Of a stretch of 63,086 nt of DNA, positions 16,343 through 24,795 are shown piece after piece (the stretch's first letter is position 1; every line of letters begins with the position of its first letter). The notes under the pieces are model-generated. The model made no database searches. It was not told the origin of the DNA and was given only the letters and a program-made list of their open reading frames with translations. This DNA is from Novosphingobium sp. ERN07. GTDB taxonomy: Bacteria > Pseudomonadota > Alphaproteobacteria > Sphingomonadales > Sphingomonadaceae. Location: assembly GCF_012641335.1 (NCBI RefSeq), contig NZ_JABAID010000020.1, positions 1 through 63,086 on the forward strand. Direction: 5' to 3'. Both the position numbers and the translations under genes were made by a program.

Positions 16343-17331
16343 GCGCTTTCCAGCGCAACCTTCTGCGCCAGCCCGCCCGCGCCGAGCGAGGTTTCCACGC
16401 TTTCGACCAGCCACACGGTGCCATCGATGCGCGCGTTCCAGCCTGACAGCTTTACGTGGGCGTTGGGCTGGATCTGCATGTCGGCCTCGGCAAGGTCATA
16501 GTCGAAGGTGAAGGCCCCGCGTTTGCCCTTGCCCGCAGCGGCCTTCACCGCCTGATCGGCTTCGGCATGACTGGCGTAGACGCGCTTCAGCTTCTTTGGG
16601 TTCTGGCCGCCGGTGGTCACCTTCCTGCGCTTTCCGGTGCCCTTGTCGTGCCATTCGGCCTCCGCGCCATCGTTCTGGCTGCGATCCGCGCGGCTGAAGC
16701 GCCATGTCCACCCATCGCGGCGGGTGAGCGTGAGGGTGGGAATCGCCTTGCCGCTGGCGGTGGTGCGCGCGCCCACCGGCATCAGGATCAGCCTGCGGTC
16801 CTTCCACGTGGCCAGCGCATCGAACCGGCTGCCCAGATCCATGACAAAGGCCATGTCCGATTTACCGTGCTGCTCCAGCACCGCGATAGCGGCTCCGCGC
16901 AGATCGGGGTGGACCATGCTGGCCACGCCATAGCGCGTGGCGATGGCATCGATCACCGCGCCCAGCGTGGTATCGCGCCAGACTTTCGTTCGGCGTTTGC
17001 GGTAATTACCGCCCAGATCGGCGGAGCGGGCGCGGATGGTAATCACGTCGGGCGGGCCGCTTTCCTCAACCTCGTCCACCTTGAAGCGACCTTTGCCGAC
17101 AAGGCCGGTCGACGGCCCGCCAGAGCGCCAGCCCAGCGCCAGCGTGAGCATGCGGCCTGTGGATGGCGCGGCAAGACGGCCATCGTGGTTGTGCAGGGTG
17201 AGCGAAAGCTCGTCTGCCTCGTCCCCCCGCTTTTCGGTGAGCGTGAGATCGAGGAAGCGCGGGTCGATCTTTGCGGCCAGATCGGTGCCATCATCGAGCA
17301 GCAGCTGCACGCCTGCGATGTTCGCGGCCAC
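16339..17331 (-). CDS. D: P2 gpD-like late control/tail protein
   Basis: A 330-residue baseplate hub-type protein of the gpD family: LTLTEKRGDEADELSLTLHNHDGRLA, the SADLGGNYRKRRTKVWRDTTLGAVIDAIA segment, and the C-terminal region of conserved hub strands. In P2 it completes the tail tip with gpT and gpU. It is the last gene of the W-to-D operon, three bases after gpU. Length agrees with P2 gpD (387) minus loops. Intact. Confidence 0.85.
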   Translation of the reverse strand: MAANIAGVQLLLDDGTDLAAKIDPRFLDLTLTEKRGDEADELSLTLHNHDGRLAAPSTGRMLTLALGWRSGGPSTGLVGKGRFKVDEVEESGPPDVITIRARSADLGGNYRKRRTKVWRDTTLGAVIDAIATRYGVASMVHPDLRGAAIAVLEQHGKSDMAFVMDLGSRFDALATWKDRRLILMPVGARTTASGKAIPTLTLTRRDGWTWRFSRADRSQNDGAEAEWHDKGTGKRRKVTTGGQNPKKLKRVYASHAEADQAVKAAAGKGKRGAFTFDYDLAEADMQIQPNAHVKLSGWNARIDGTVWLVESVETSLGAGGLAQKVALESA

Positions 17332-17333
17332 TG

Positions 17334-17747
17334 TCAGTCCACCCGTTCAAGCTCGATGGCGAAATCCACCGCGCGGGGCAGGCCACCGCCCATGATGCCG
17401 CGGTGCGTCTCTTCAAGCCGCATGATGCGATAGTGGCCCAGAACGCGGCCCAGACCATCGACCAAGGGATAGTCCTCTCCGGTATCGGCCATCGCCTTGA
17501 CGATCTCAATCGCCACGAACTGCCCCGCCACTTCGGGCACGAGCAGGCCCGCCAGCGTGATCGTATCCTCACCGGGGCCGAGATACTGGCTGGCGGGGCG
17601 CGCCATGAACCGCTCCGACGTGCCGTGCCGCCAACTGGTGCGGCGCGAAAGTTCGGAATAGGCCATCGCATCGATGCCGAACAGGAACATGCCGAGCGTG
17701 AGCAGGTGCGCTGGCGACAGGGTGTTGGTCGGAAGCGATGCCATCAA
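17334..17747 (-). CDS. U: P2 gpU-like tail terminator protein
   Basis: A 137-residue protein with the gpU features LLTLGMFLFGIDAMAYSELSR, WRHGTSERFMARPASQYLGPGEDTITLAG and a C-terminal RAVDFAIELER. gpU takes part in tail completion in P2. It overlaps the tape-measure stop by four bases. No anomalies. Confidence 0.85.
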   Translation of the reverse strand: MMASLPTNTLSPAHLLTLGMFLFGIDAMAYSELSRRTSWRHGTSERFMARPASQYLGPGEDTITLAGLLVPEVAGQFVAIEIVKAMADTGEDYPLVDGLGRVLGHYRIMRLEETHRGIMGGGLPRAVDFAIELERVD

Positions 17748-19996
17748 CGGTCCCCTTCGTAGGAACTGCGCGCCTTCACGCCCTTGGCCCGCTCGATCTT
17801 GCGGATCACCGCCTGCGCCAGATCATCGACACTTTGACCCGGCGCGCCGTAGACCTGCACCGTGATGCCGCCACCGCCACCCAATGCGCCGCCCTGCTGC
17901 ACGCCGCCCGATGCCGGTGTGATGGGGGATAGCGAGACTGCGCCTGCGCGGGCCACGCCAGTGGCCATGCGGCCCATCGCGCGCTGGGGCTTTCCGCTGC
18001 CGCCATCGATCCCCTGGGCAAGCCCGGTGGCAACGTGGCCACCCATCTGCATCATCAGCCGCGACGGGCTTTTGATGCCGAGGTAGTTCTTGAAGGCGGT
18101 GATGCCGTTCTTCGCCATCTGCACCAGCTTAACCGCCAGTGCCATCGGGTTGATCGACATGAGCAAGCCCTGCATCATCATCTTGCCCAGATTGGTCAGC
18201 CAGCTTGGCGCAGCGGCAAGGGTGGATTTGACCCAGTTCCACCCGGTGAGAAACGCCGATTTGATCTTGTCCCAATTGGAATAGACCAGATAGGCGAGCA
18301 GCCCGATGGCCACCCCGATTGCGACGATCGCCAGCACCATCGGATTGGCGAGCATCATTGCCCCGGCGCGCATCATGCCCTGACCGAGCAGCAGCGCCGC
18401 CGTGCGCATCATGCCGAAGAAGCGCACTGCCATGCTGCCTGCGCGGATGCCAACGTTGACGAATTGGCCGAGCGTCCTGCTCATCATCATCATCATGCCG
18501 CTGTGCATTCGGAAGAACTTCAGGGCGGTGGCAAACGGGCCGAGCAAAGTGCCGAATGCCAGTTGCAGCGCGCCGAGGCCAAGGCGGAAGGCAACGAGAT
18601 AACCGAGGCCCTGGACCAATGCCGAAGACAGTTGTGGGTGTGCCTGGCTCCATGCGCGGACGGAGCGCGAGAGTTCGAGGATCTTCTGCGATCCTGCGAC
18701 CACGGTGGGCAGAAGGTATTTGCCCAGTTCGATGTTCACCGCCTGCAGCCCGTTCAATGCCAACCCGGTTGCGCCTTCGGTGGTGGCAACGCGGGCGAGG
18801 TATTCCTTCTGCATTGACCCGGCATACTGCGCCTTGTCTCCCACAAGCTTGAAGTTCGCCTGCAGCTTATCGAGGTTTGTCAGCATCGGAGCGATTGCAC
18901 CGATGGATTCGGTTCCGAAGAGTTCGCCAAGGATGCTGGCCTGCGCCTCTTTCGGCAGCTTGCTGATGCGCGAGAGGACGTCAGTGATGGTGGCGGCGGA
19001 ATCCTTCTGCATTCCTGCGGCAACGCTGCTGGCTTCAAGACCGAGGCTGGAAAGGGCCTGCTTCTGTCCCTTCGTGGCGGCGGTGCCCTTGGTCATTGCC
19101 AGCATCATGTTCTTGATGCCGGTGGCGGCAACCTCCTCTTCCACGCCCACGCTGTTGAGTAACTGGGCCATTGCGCCGACCTGCGACGAGGACAGCCCCG
19201 CTACCTTGCCGAGCGAGCCGATGCGGGTGACGATGCCGGATACCGCCGTGGCATTGCCGCCATAAGTGTTGGTAAGCGCGTTGATCTGATCGGCCAGCGC
19301 GGTGACGCCAGTTTGCGAAAGGCCAAAGGCGGTGCGCCATTTGGCCATCATGCCGCCCGCTTCATCGCCGGTCATATCAAAGGCCACGCCCATCTTCGCA
19401 GCATCCTGCGCAAAGCCGAGCAGCTCCTTACGCGGGATATTGGCGCGCCCCGCTGCTGCTACAATCTGGGCAATGCCGCCTGCCGCCATCGGGATTTTCG
19501 TGCTGAGATCGAGCACATCACTGCTCATCTGCGCGAATTGCTGCGGCGTATCGAAATTCACCACTTTTCGCACATCGGCCATCGCGGATTCGAAGCTCAT
19601 CGCCTGCTTGACGGCGTAGGCCAGAGGCACAGCCATTGCCGCACCGCCGACCAGATTGCTTTGCCCTTTGGACTGGTAGTCTGCCCCGGCGCGGCGCATC
19701 GCCCGTTCATCAGCATTGATCGCAGCAAGGCGACGCTGGCGGCGAAGTTGTTCGTTGGTTTGCGCAAGCTGGCCTTCGAGTTCCCGTTCCTTGTTGATCA
19801 AAGCGGTGAGGTTGCCGGTTCCTTTGGCGATATCGCGACGGACATTGGCAAGCTGCCTTTCGTACTTCTTGGTTTCGCCAGTCAGCGCACGGATGGATTT
19901 TGAGCCATCGCGGCTGAGGCCGATAATGTTGCGCAAAGCGCCCGACATCTTGTCGTGCCCGATGAAGTTCACGAGGAGATTGAGCTTGTTGCTCAT
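17744..19996 (-). CDS. T: P2 gpT-like tail tape measure protein
   Basis: A 750-residue tail-length ruler. The N-terminal half has heptad-type coiled coil (about 35-90). The TP901-type tape-measure core follows (MSFESAMADVRKVVNFDTPQQF, about 130-330). Hydrophobic helices appear near 500-580 (several Met-rich, e.g. LANPMVLAIVAIGVAIGLLAYLV), as expected for a protein that may contact the host membrane during DNA injection. The end is Gly-rich. P2 gpT is 815 residues, so tail length should be slightly shorter if one residue scales to about 1.5 angstroms (inference). Start overlaps the E' stop (ATGA). Confidence 0.9.
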   Translation of the reverse strand: MSNKLNLLVNFIGHDKMSGALRNIIGLSRDGSKSIRALTGETKKYERQLANVRRDIAKGTGNLTALINKERELEGQLAQTNEQLRRQRRLAAINADERAMRRAGADYQSKGQSNLVGGAAMAVPLAYAVKQAMSFESAMADVRKVVNFDTPQQFAQMSSDVLDLSTKIPMAAGGIAQIVAAAGRANIPRKELLGFAQDAAKMGVAFDMTGDEAGGMMAKWRTAFGLSQTGVTALADQINALTNTYGGNATAVSGIVTRIGSLGKVAGLSSSQVGAMAQLLNSVGVEEEVAATGIKNMMLAMTKGTAATKGQKQALSSLGLEASSVAAGMQKDSAATITDVLSRISKLPKEAQASILGELFGTESIGAIAPMLTNLDKLQANFKLVGDKAQYAGSMQKEYLARVATTEGATGLALNGLQAVNIELGKYLLPTVVAGSQKILELSRSVRAWSQAHPQLSSALVQGLGYLVAFRLGLGALQLAFGTLLGPFATALKFFRMHSGMMMMMSRTLGQFVNVGIRAGSMAVRFFGMMRTAALLLGQGMMRAGAMMLANPMVLAIVAIGVAIGLLAYLVYSNWDKIKSAFLTGWNWVKSTLAAAPSWLTNLGKMMMQGLLMSINPMALAVKLVQMAKNGITAFKNYLGIKSPSRLMMQMGGHVATGLAQGIDGGSGKPQRAMGRMATGVARAGAVSLSPITPASGGVQQGGALGGGGGITVQVYGAPGQSVDDLAQAVIRKIERAKGVKARSSYEGDR

Positions 19997-20124
19997 GCGT
20001 CATCCTTGCCTTGCATCCGGTTCCAGCGCGACACAGCCCGTTCGCGCCAATCGAGCAACTCGGGCAGGGTAAGGGCTTCGAGTTCGGCCTTTGACCAGTG
20101 GAAGATGGCGGCGATATCGGCCAT
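19993..20124 (-). CDS. gpE'-like tail assembly chaperone extension
   Basis: A 43-residue frame starting MADIAAIFHWSKAELEAL and ending WRERAVSRWNRMQGKDDA, the conserved GpE' C-terminal module of P2-type phages. In P2 it is made only as an E-E' fusion by a -1 frameshift. Here the same -1 frame is open from the slippery run at 20187-20193 through this ORF, and the ORF also has its own ATG overlapping the E stop (TGATG). Both modes are possible. Confidence 0.85.
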   Translation of the reverse strand: MADIAAIFHWSKAELEALTLPELLDWRERAVSRWNRMQGKDDA

Positions 20125-20474
20125 CAGCTCTTCGGCTGATAGTGCGTCATTACCGCCTCGATCATGCCGCGCTCCGACTTCGTCATAAAAAAACCGCGAA
20201 CAGTTCCTGCGATCTCGGCGAAGTCTTCAGGATCAAGCGCGTTCGCCTCATCAGCCGTCAGCGGCGGTTCGCTGATGCGCGGAATGAGCGTGAGCATGGC
20301 GACGATGTCCATGCCCATCACATCGTTGAGCGAGAGGCCGCGCAGCTCGCCCGCCTTGGGGCGGCGCACAGTGATCGCATCGAAGCTGGTCTCGCCACGC
20401 TTGATCGGGACGGCAAGGTTGACCGTTTCGAACAGGGGCCGGGTATCGGCAGTGGGGGCGGCGGGTTCTGACAT
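20124..20474 (-). CDS. E: P2 gpE-like tail assembly chaperone
   Basis: A 116-residue protein of the phage tail assembly chaperone E/41/14 family: VNLAVPIKRGETSFDAITVRRPKAGELRGL, then VMGMDIVAMLTLIPRI and LTADEANALDPEDFAEIAG. It binds the tape measure during assembly in P2. ATG 20474 is selected: earlier in-frame sequence to 20882 is a shadow of the tail-tube gene. Residues FF near the C-terminus are encoded by a T7 run that is a slippery site for a -1 shift into E'. Confidence 0.85.
   Translation of the reverse strand: MSEPAAPTADTRPLFETVNLAVPIKRGETSFDAITVRRPKAGELRGLSLNDVMGMDIVAMLTLIPRISEPPLTADEANALDPEDFAEIAGTVRGFFMTKSERGMIEAVMTHYQPKS
20187..20193 (-). promoter_or_regulatory. -1 programmed frameshift site (T TTT TTT)
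   Basis: On the coding strand the E frame reads GGT TTT TTT ATG. The seven T residues form an X-XXY-YYZ slippery heptamer. A -1 slip continues TAT GAC GAA ... without a stop into the E' frame. P2 uses T TTT TTG at the equivalent place. No obvious downstream pseudoknot was checked. Confidence 0.8.
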
Positions 20475-20513
20475 GTGCGGGGCTCCTGAAATTGCGGGGC
20501 TGGTTTCCTGCGA

Positions 20514-20546
20514 GGTGGCGATGTGGGGGTTCAGGCCATCGCCACC
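20514..20546. repeat. Inverted repeat between tail-tube gene and gene E
   Basis: GGTGGCGATG (20514-20523) and CATCGCCACC (20537-20546) are a perfect 10-bp inverted repeat with a 13-base loop in the 130-bp gap between FII and E. It could stabilise the abundant FII mRNA 3' end or attenuate transcription into E-T-U-D. No U-run follows. Confidence 0.5.
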
Positions 20547-20604
20547 CCGCAGCCCCCACCGGACGGCGCCCCGCAAAAGGACCGCCCGGTGAAGCTGAAG
20601 GGGA

Positions 20605-21114
20605 TCAGCCGGAGATGATCGCCATGATCTCGGCGTAGCGATCGTTGCCGTCGACGAGGAAGATGCCGCGCAGCATGTCGATCTCGATCTCGGTGCGGCC
20701 ATCGACCACGCGGCGGTAATAGGCGAGCGGCACCTTGTACTTCTGCTCGGTATCGTCGCCCGCCTTGGCCTTGCCGGGATCGATCTCGGTAAAGCGGCCA
20801 CCGATGTAGACTTCGACCGCCTCGGCCGCGCTGCCGTTGTCGGCCTGATATGCGCCGATGAAGCGGACGCGGACGCCGTCAACGCGCGTGGTGCCGAATT
20901 TGCGGATCAGGCTGGCCACGTGCCCACCCATCGTGAGCGTGGCTTCCATCGCCTCGAGCCCCTTGTCGAGCATGACCGGGCCGAGCATCCCGCCGCCGCG
21001 CCACTCCTCGGTGGCGATCGCCAGCTTCGGCTCTTCGAATTCGGCCACGGTGCCGAGGAAGCCTTCGCCATCGACATAGGTGTTCAGGTTCTTCAGTTTG
21101 CGGGGGAGGCCCAT
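20605..21114 (-). CDS. FII: P2 FII-like major tail tube protein
   Basis: A 169-residue protein with the FII family opening LPRKLKNLNTYVDGEGFLG and KLAIATEEWRGGGMLGPV, and ending IDMLRGIFLVDGNDRYAEI. It forms the inner tube of the contractile tail. P2 FII is 172 residues. Directly downstream of the sheath gene. Intact. Confidence 0.92.
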   Translation of the reverse strand: MGLPRKLKNLNTYVDGEGFLGTVAEFEEPKLAIATEEWRGGGMLGPVMLDKGLEAMEATLTMGGHVASLIRKFGTTRVDGVRVRFIGAYQADNGSAAEAVEVYIGGRFTEIDPGKAKAGDDTEQKYKVPLAYYRRVVDGRTEIEIDMLRGIFLVDGNDRYAEIMAIISG

Positions 21115-21153
21115 TGCCGTGTCCTTTCAGAAGCTGGGGGCGCGCCTTGGCGA

Positions 21154-22317
21154 TCAAACCGCGTTGGCGATCTGGTCGGCAAAGCCCGAATAGTAGAAAT
21201 CGGTGATGACCAGGCTGACCTGCGGGTTCTCCATCGGAGCCACCGGGGTGTACTGGATGCGGAAGTTCGGACGGCCTGCGGCCAGCTGCTCTGGCGTGTT
21301 GGCATCGGCATCGAAAAGGATTTCTGCGCCCATGATCTTGCCTTCAACCACGAGCTGGCGGAATTCGGCGTTCACCGTTTCCATCAGGTCTTTCACGCGG
21401 GCCACGGTCATCGGCTGATCGAGGAAGGGCAGCACCGCCGCCGCGATGATATCCTGCAGCGCGTGGCTGGTGCGCACCGCGCTTTCAAAACTGAATTCGG
21501 GCGTATCCTCACCCGCGGTGGTGCGATTGCCCCAAAGCCGATAGCCCGACTGGCGAATGATCGTGGTCACCTGCGCATCGTTCAGAACGCCGGCATCGGT
21601 ATCGTTGTCGAGCAGATCGAAGTGGACGTTCCGGGTGACGCCGGTGACGCCATAGAACGGCACGTTGCTGACCGTCTTGTGCCAGCCCTGCTCTTCATCG
21701 ATGCGGGCGCGCAGGCCCAGCGTGCGCGCCACGATATCGCCCGCGAAATCAGGCGAGCTATCGGGCCAGAGCAGCATCAGTTCGCGCGCCGAAAATTCAT
21801 CGCGATAGGTGGTGACCTCAGCGATGTCGTCGCCAATGGCCGATGCATAGACCATGCCGCGCAGCTTGCGGGCGGCGATGACCATCTCGGCCACGACCTC
21901 CTGCGTATCGAGGCCGGGGGCACCGATGATGCGCGGACGTTTGCCAACGACGGTTTCCGCCGCGAGCAGTGCCTGCAGGCCGGTGTAGACGTTGCCATCG
22001 GTCGTGCCGATCACGTTGGCATCGGTCTCCGCCTGGTCTTCGCCTTCGGCCACGCGCACCACGATCACCAGCGGGCTTGCCTCGTCGCCGATAGCCTCGA
22101 GTGCGGCCTTGAGCGTGCCCGCGCTACCTGCCTTGCCTGCCGCTGCATCGACGCTGGTGACCAGCACCGGGGTATCGAGCGGGAATGCAGCGTCGATCGC
22201 GCCCTGATTTTCGGGCGCAACTGCGGTGGACGTGGCGATCAGGCCGATCACTGCCATCGATCTGCGAGCGATGGTGCGGACGCCGGTTGCGGATTCGGTG
22301 ATGGTCAGGCCGTGCAT
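21154..22317 (-). CDS. FI: P2 FI-like tail sheath protein
   Basis: A 387-residue contractile sheath protein (P2 FI is 396). The start MHGLTITESATGVRTI at 22317 is typical; longer in-frame sequence to 22605 is a shadow of gpW. Conserved sheath features include PRIIGAPGLDTQEVVAEM, RDVH-like VTRNVHFDLLDNDTDAGVLND and GYRLWGNRTT. The C-terminal ITDFYYSGFADQIANAV is also typical. It powers tail contraction around the FII tube. Confidence 0.92.
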   Translation of the reverse strand: MHGLTITESATGVRTIARRSMAVIGLIATSTAVAPENQGAIDAAFPLDTPVLVTSVDAAAGKAGSAGTLKAALEAIGDEASPLVIVVRVAEGEDQAETDANVIGTTDGNVYTGLQALLAAETVVGKRPRIIGAPGLDTQEVVAEMVIAARKLRGMVYASAIGDDIAEVTTYRDEFSARELMLLWPDSSPDFAGDIVARTLGLRARIDEEQGWHKTVSNVPFYGVTGVTRNVHFDLLDNDTDAGVLNDAQVTTIIRQSGYRLWGNRTTAGEDTPEFSFESAVRTSHALQDIIAAAVLPFLDQPMTVARVKDLMETVNAEFRQLVVEGKIMGAEILFDADANTPEQLAAGRPNFRIQYTPVAPMENPQVSLVITDFYYSGFADQIANAV

Positions 22318-22328
22318 GGGCGGTTCCT

Positions 22329-22700
22329 TCAGCTGGACAGGGCGGCGGCATTGCGCCGGATCGGGATGGAGAGAGAGACGAGCGCGGTGGGATCGGGCGC
22401 ATCGAGATCGTAGCCTTCGATGCCGATCACTGGTGCGCCGCCGGGGAAATCGCCCGAGAGCGTGACGCGGGTGATCTGAAAGCCGGTTTCCCAGCGCCGG
22501 ATGGCAATGGCAGTGGCTGCGCGCAGCAGCATGGCTGTGGCGACGTTGAGCGGGCGATCGAGCAGTTCGAACAGCAGCGAGCCGAAATCCCGGCGCATCA
22601 CGCACGAGCCGAGCGGCGTGGTGAGGATGCGGGCAATCGACTGCGCCCGGCGCGGTGCGCCAGTGAGAGCCTTGCCGGTGTTTGCATCCATGCCGATCAT
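22329..22700 (-). CDS. W: P2 gpW-like (gp25) baseplate protein
   Basis: A 123-residue baseplate wedge component of the gp25/gpW family: MIGMDANTGKALTGAPRRAQSIARILTTPLGSCVMRRDFGSLLFELLD is diagnostic. First gene of the W-FI-FII-E-E'-T-U-D operon, with the 19-bp dyad 66 bp upstream. This is the likely promoter-proximal gene of the last late operon. Confidence 0.9.
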   Translation of the reverse strand: MIGMDANTGKALTGAPRRAQSIARILTTPLGSCVMRRDFGSLLFELLDRPLNVATAMLLRAATAIAIRRWETGFQITRVTLSGDFPGGAPVIGIEGYDLDAPDPTALVSLSIPIRRNAAALSS

Positions 22701-22765
22701 GATGTGGAGCCGATCATGAGGCGGACAGAAGCGCGCTTTGCGCGGCGCACGCCAGCGGGCGGGAT

Positions 22766-22784
22766 GGTAGAGGCCGGGTTTACC
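22766..22784 (-). promoter_or_regulatory. Putative late-activator binding dyad upstream of W
   Basis: GGTAGAGGCCGGGTTTACC, an imperfect dyad with conserved ends GGTA-R-A and T-Y-TACC. It is identical to the site at 30617 and nearly identical to the one at 37536. Its position before a late operon and the presence of an Ogr-type activator suggest it is the activator target. Confidence 0.65.
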
Positions 22785-22797
22785 GTGAGGAGAAGGG

Positions 22798-23358
22798 TTA
22801 GACCGGCGATCCGGTCTGGCTGCCGCCGCCTTGGACGCCGCCGTGCCTGTGCGATTTCAGGCTGATGCCATCTGCGGTCACATCGCCGGAAACGGTCACG
22901 TCACCCTCAATCGCCACCGGGCCGCGAATGGTCAAGCCCCCCGGCGCTTCGACCAGAGCAGTGGCACCGGCGGGCAGGATCGCGGTAAGCGCGTGGGTTT
23001 CGGGATCGTAGGCGATCTGCGCGCCGTCTTCATATTCCACCAGTTCTGCCAGCGTGGAACCGGGCGCGGGGTTGGTGTCGTTGTTCAGGCCGAGCAGGGC
23101 CACGCCGTTGCCGATCTGGCCATCGGGGCAGAGCAGCAGGCATTCTTCACCCACCGATGGCGGCGACCAGGTGCGCGTTTTCCCGGCGCGCAGGGCAAGC
23201 CAGCGGATGGGCGGGGTTTCGCCCCCTTCTTCATCATCGCCTTCGGGATCGGCAAAGCGGACCTGACAGCGCGGCGGCGCGAGCGTGACGGCGCTGATCT
23301 GGCCGAGGCGGATCAGGGTGGAGGGATCGAGCGGGATGTCTTCTTCGGGCGCGGGCAT
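22798..23358 (-). CDS. V: P2 gpV-like baseplate spike
   Basis: A 186-residue tail spike that punctures the outer membrane. The N-terminal OB-type region (LIRLGQISAVTLAPPRCQVRFAD) is followed by a beta-helix with repeated hydrophobic turns (VAIEGDVTVSGDVTADGISL). The tip motif SHRHGGVQGGGSQTG contains H-x-H, a known iron-binding tip feature in P2 gpV. The start overlaps the o-spanin stop by one base. Last gene of the J-to-V operon. Confidence 0.9.
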   Translation of the reverse strand: MPAPEEDIPLDPSTLIRLGQISAVTLAPPRCQVRFADPEGDDEEGGETPPIRWLALRAGKTRTWSPPSVGEECLLLCPDGQIGNGVALLGLNNDTNPAPGSTLAELVEYEDGAQIAYDPETHALTAILPAGATALVEAPGGLTIRGPVAIEGDVTVSGDVTADGISLKSHRHGGVQGGGSQTGSPV

Positions 23359-23621
23359 CAGCGGCGATTCATCGCTGTCTTGCGCGGCGCGGGGCAGAGG
23401 CGATCATGCACCGCATTGTGTTCGAGCGCTTCGGCCACGGTCTGTTCGGTGTCCCACTGGTTGCCGGGATCGGTTGTGCCAGCGGCGGGCGCAGGCTCTA
23501 TCGAGATGCGCCGGTCATTCAGGCAGAAATCGCTGACAGTTTTCGGGGGTTCGAGCGGATCGCAGGCACTGGTCATAGCGAGCAGACCCGCGAGGATCGC
23601 GAATTTCGATACGGGCGGCAT
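23358..23621 (-). CDS. o-spanin (Rz1-like) outer membrane lipoprotein
   Basis: An 87-residue lipoprotein with a signal peptide and lipobox LLAMTSAC; the mature Cys is at residue 20. A Pro-rich, cysteine-containing periplasmic part follows. It starts inside the upstream i-spanin gene in another frame, overlapping by 107 bases, exactly the Rz/Rz1 arrangement. It would fuse outer and inner membranes in the last lysis step. Confidence 0.8.
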   Translation of the reverse strand: MPPVSKFAILAGLLAMTSACDPLEPPKTVSDFCLNDRRISIEPAPAAGTTDPGNQWDTEQTVAEALEHNAVHDRLCPAPRKTAMNRR

Positions 23622-23844
23622 TGCCTTCCTCCGTGCGTTTGAGCGTGGTTTCCAGATCCTGCGCGCGCTGGCTGGCGGCACCGGCTTCCCGCTGGGTCTG
23701 GTTGTGGTGGGCGGCAGTGGTGCCGATGCGGTCGATCAGGAGCAGCACGGCCAGCGCGATCAGCAGCGCGGCAAGCCCGATCACCGACCAGCGCGGAAAG
23801 CCGAAGAGCGAGCGGGCGGCAAGCCATGAACTATCAGGAAACAT
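23515..23844 (-). CDS. i-spanin (Rz-like) inner membrane protein
   Basis: A 109-residue protein with one N-terminal transmembrane helix (WSVIGLAALLIALAVLLLI) and a periplasmic coiled coil (REAGAASQRAQDLETTLKRTEEG). The C-terminal region has CLRSARTPENCQRF. The gene for the o-spanin is embedded in its 3' part in a different frame. Start 23844 gives an 11-base overlap with the preceding gene. Confidence 0.78.
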   Translation of the reverse strand: MFPDSSWLAARSLFGFPRWSVIGLAALLIALAVLLLIDRIGTTAAHHNQTQREAGAASQRAQDLETTLKRTEEGNAARIEIRDPRGSARYDQCLRSARTPENCQRFLPE

Positions 23845-24187
23845 TGGCATCCGCCTTCTCCCGTTCGGTATCGCCGCCTTCGAAATTGAAGGACTTGTCG
23901 CCGGATTTGCCCTGAAGCTTGCGCGGCGTGACCGCAAAGCCGAGGCCGAGCAGCACCAGCCCGATCGACCCCATCGCAATCCACAGCGTCCAGCGGATGG
24001 TGGTGGCGCGATTTACCTCGCTGGCGCGCGTCCACCCTTCGGCAGGCAGAAGCTGCGCCACGCCCCACCAGACGAAGGCGGTGAGCACAACTGCGCCCGC
24101 TACCGAAAAGACCAACGCGGCAAAGGCCCGCCAATCACGCGGGGGCCATGAAGGCAAGCGGGCGGGAAGGATATCGCGCAGGCTCAT
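23834..24187 (-). CDS. Two-span membrane protein in the lysis cassette
   Basis: A 117-residue protein with two hydrophobic helices (AFAALVFSVAGAVVLTAFVWW and TLWIAMGSIGLVLLGLGFAV) and a charged C-terminus. It lies between the lysozyme and spanin genes and its ATG overlaps the lysozyme stop (ATGA). It could be a second holin or an antiholin; a two-span topology fits either. Confidence 0.6.
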   Translation of the reverse strand: MSLRDILPARLPSWPPRDWRAFAALVFSVAGAVVLTAFVWWGVAQLLPAEGWTRASEVNRATTIRWTLWIAMGSIGLVLLGLGFAVTPRKLQGKSGDKSFNFEGGDTEREKADANVS

Positions 24188-24795
24188 GCCGATGCGCCAG
24201 TCTTGCGCTGCAGCCATGCCTTGAATTCGGCCACCGACTTCCCGCGCAGGATCGATGGGTTGGCGGCGGTGGCCTGCGTCCCGGCCAGCAGATCGGCGCG
24301 ATCACGATCCGCCGCTTTCAACACTTTTGCCGCCGTGCCCGCGCCAAAGAAGTGCGCGGCATAGAGTGTGGCCGCATTGATCGGGATGCCCTGCGCCTGC
24401 AAATATCGCGCGTTTTTCAGCGTGAAGCTGCGCGCGCGTGCGGTCTGCTCCTCAACCGGCGGACGCAATCCGCCGAACGCGAGGGCGGCGTTGCCACCCC
24501 AAGCGCCGCCTTCGCCCAACCAGGTGCTGCGGATGAACTGGTATAGGCCGCTGGCGGTGCTGGTGCTGGCCTTGATAAAGGGCCGGTTGCCGCTTTCGAT
24601 CTTTGCCAGGATATCAAAATAGCCGGCGGGAATCGGATCGGCTGCGGGATCTGGGGCAACGTTCTTTTCGGGGCGCTTTACGTCGAAGGCATCGAGCAGA
24701 TTGTCGAGTGCCAGCACGTTGCCGGGATCGTTGAACAGGCCGGGACGCGCAGCCGCGCGCACGGCATCGAAAATCGGTTTGCGGGGATCGTTCAC
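24184..24795 (-). CDS. Phage lytic transglycosylase / lysozyme-like endolysin
   Basis: A 203-residue peptidoglycan-degrading protein. ILAKIESGNRPFIKASTSTASGLYQFIRSTWL is the SLT/lysozyme-type catalytic segment with the Glu in IESG. The later LYAAHFFGAGTAAKVL matches lytic transglycosylases that end in A-x-HxxG. No signal peptide is seen, so export depends on the holin. The GTG start at 24795 overlaps the holin stop (GTGA). Catalytic class (glycosidase versus transglycosylase) is not settled by sequence alone. Confidence 0.8.
   Translation of the reverse strand: MNDPRKPIFDAVRAAARPGLFNDPGNVLALDNLLDAFDVKRPEKNVAPDPAADPIPAGYFDILAKIESGNRPFIKASTSTASGLYQFIRSTWLGEGGAWGGNAALAFGGLRPPVEEQTARARSFTLKNARYLQAQGIPINAATLYAAHFFGAGTAAKVLKAADRDRADLLAGTQATAANPSILRGKSVAEFKAWLQRKTGASA

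Noticed and set aside
20920..22413. 497-codon plus-strand frame
   Set aside because: It is antisense to the tail tube and sheath genes, has His/Gly/Asp-rich composition typical of GC-driven shadow frames, and no domain.
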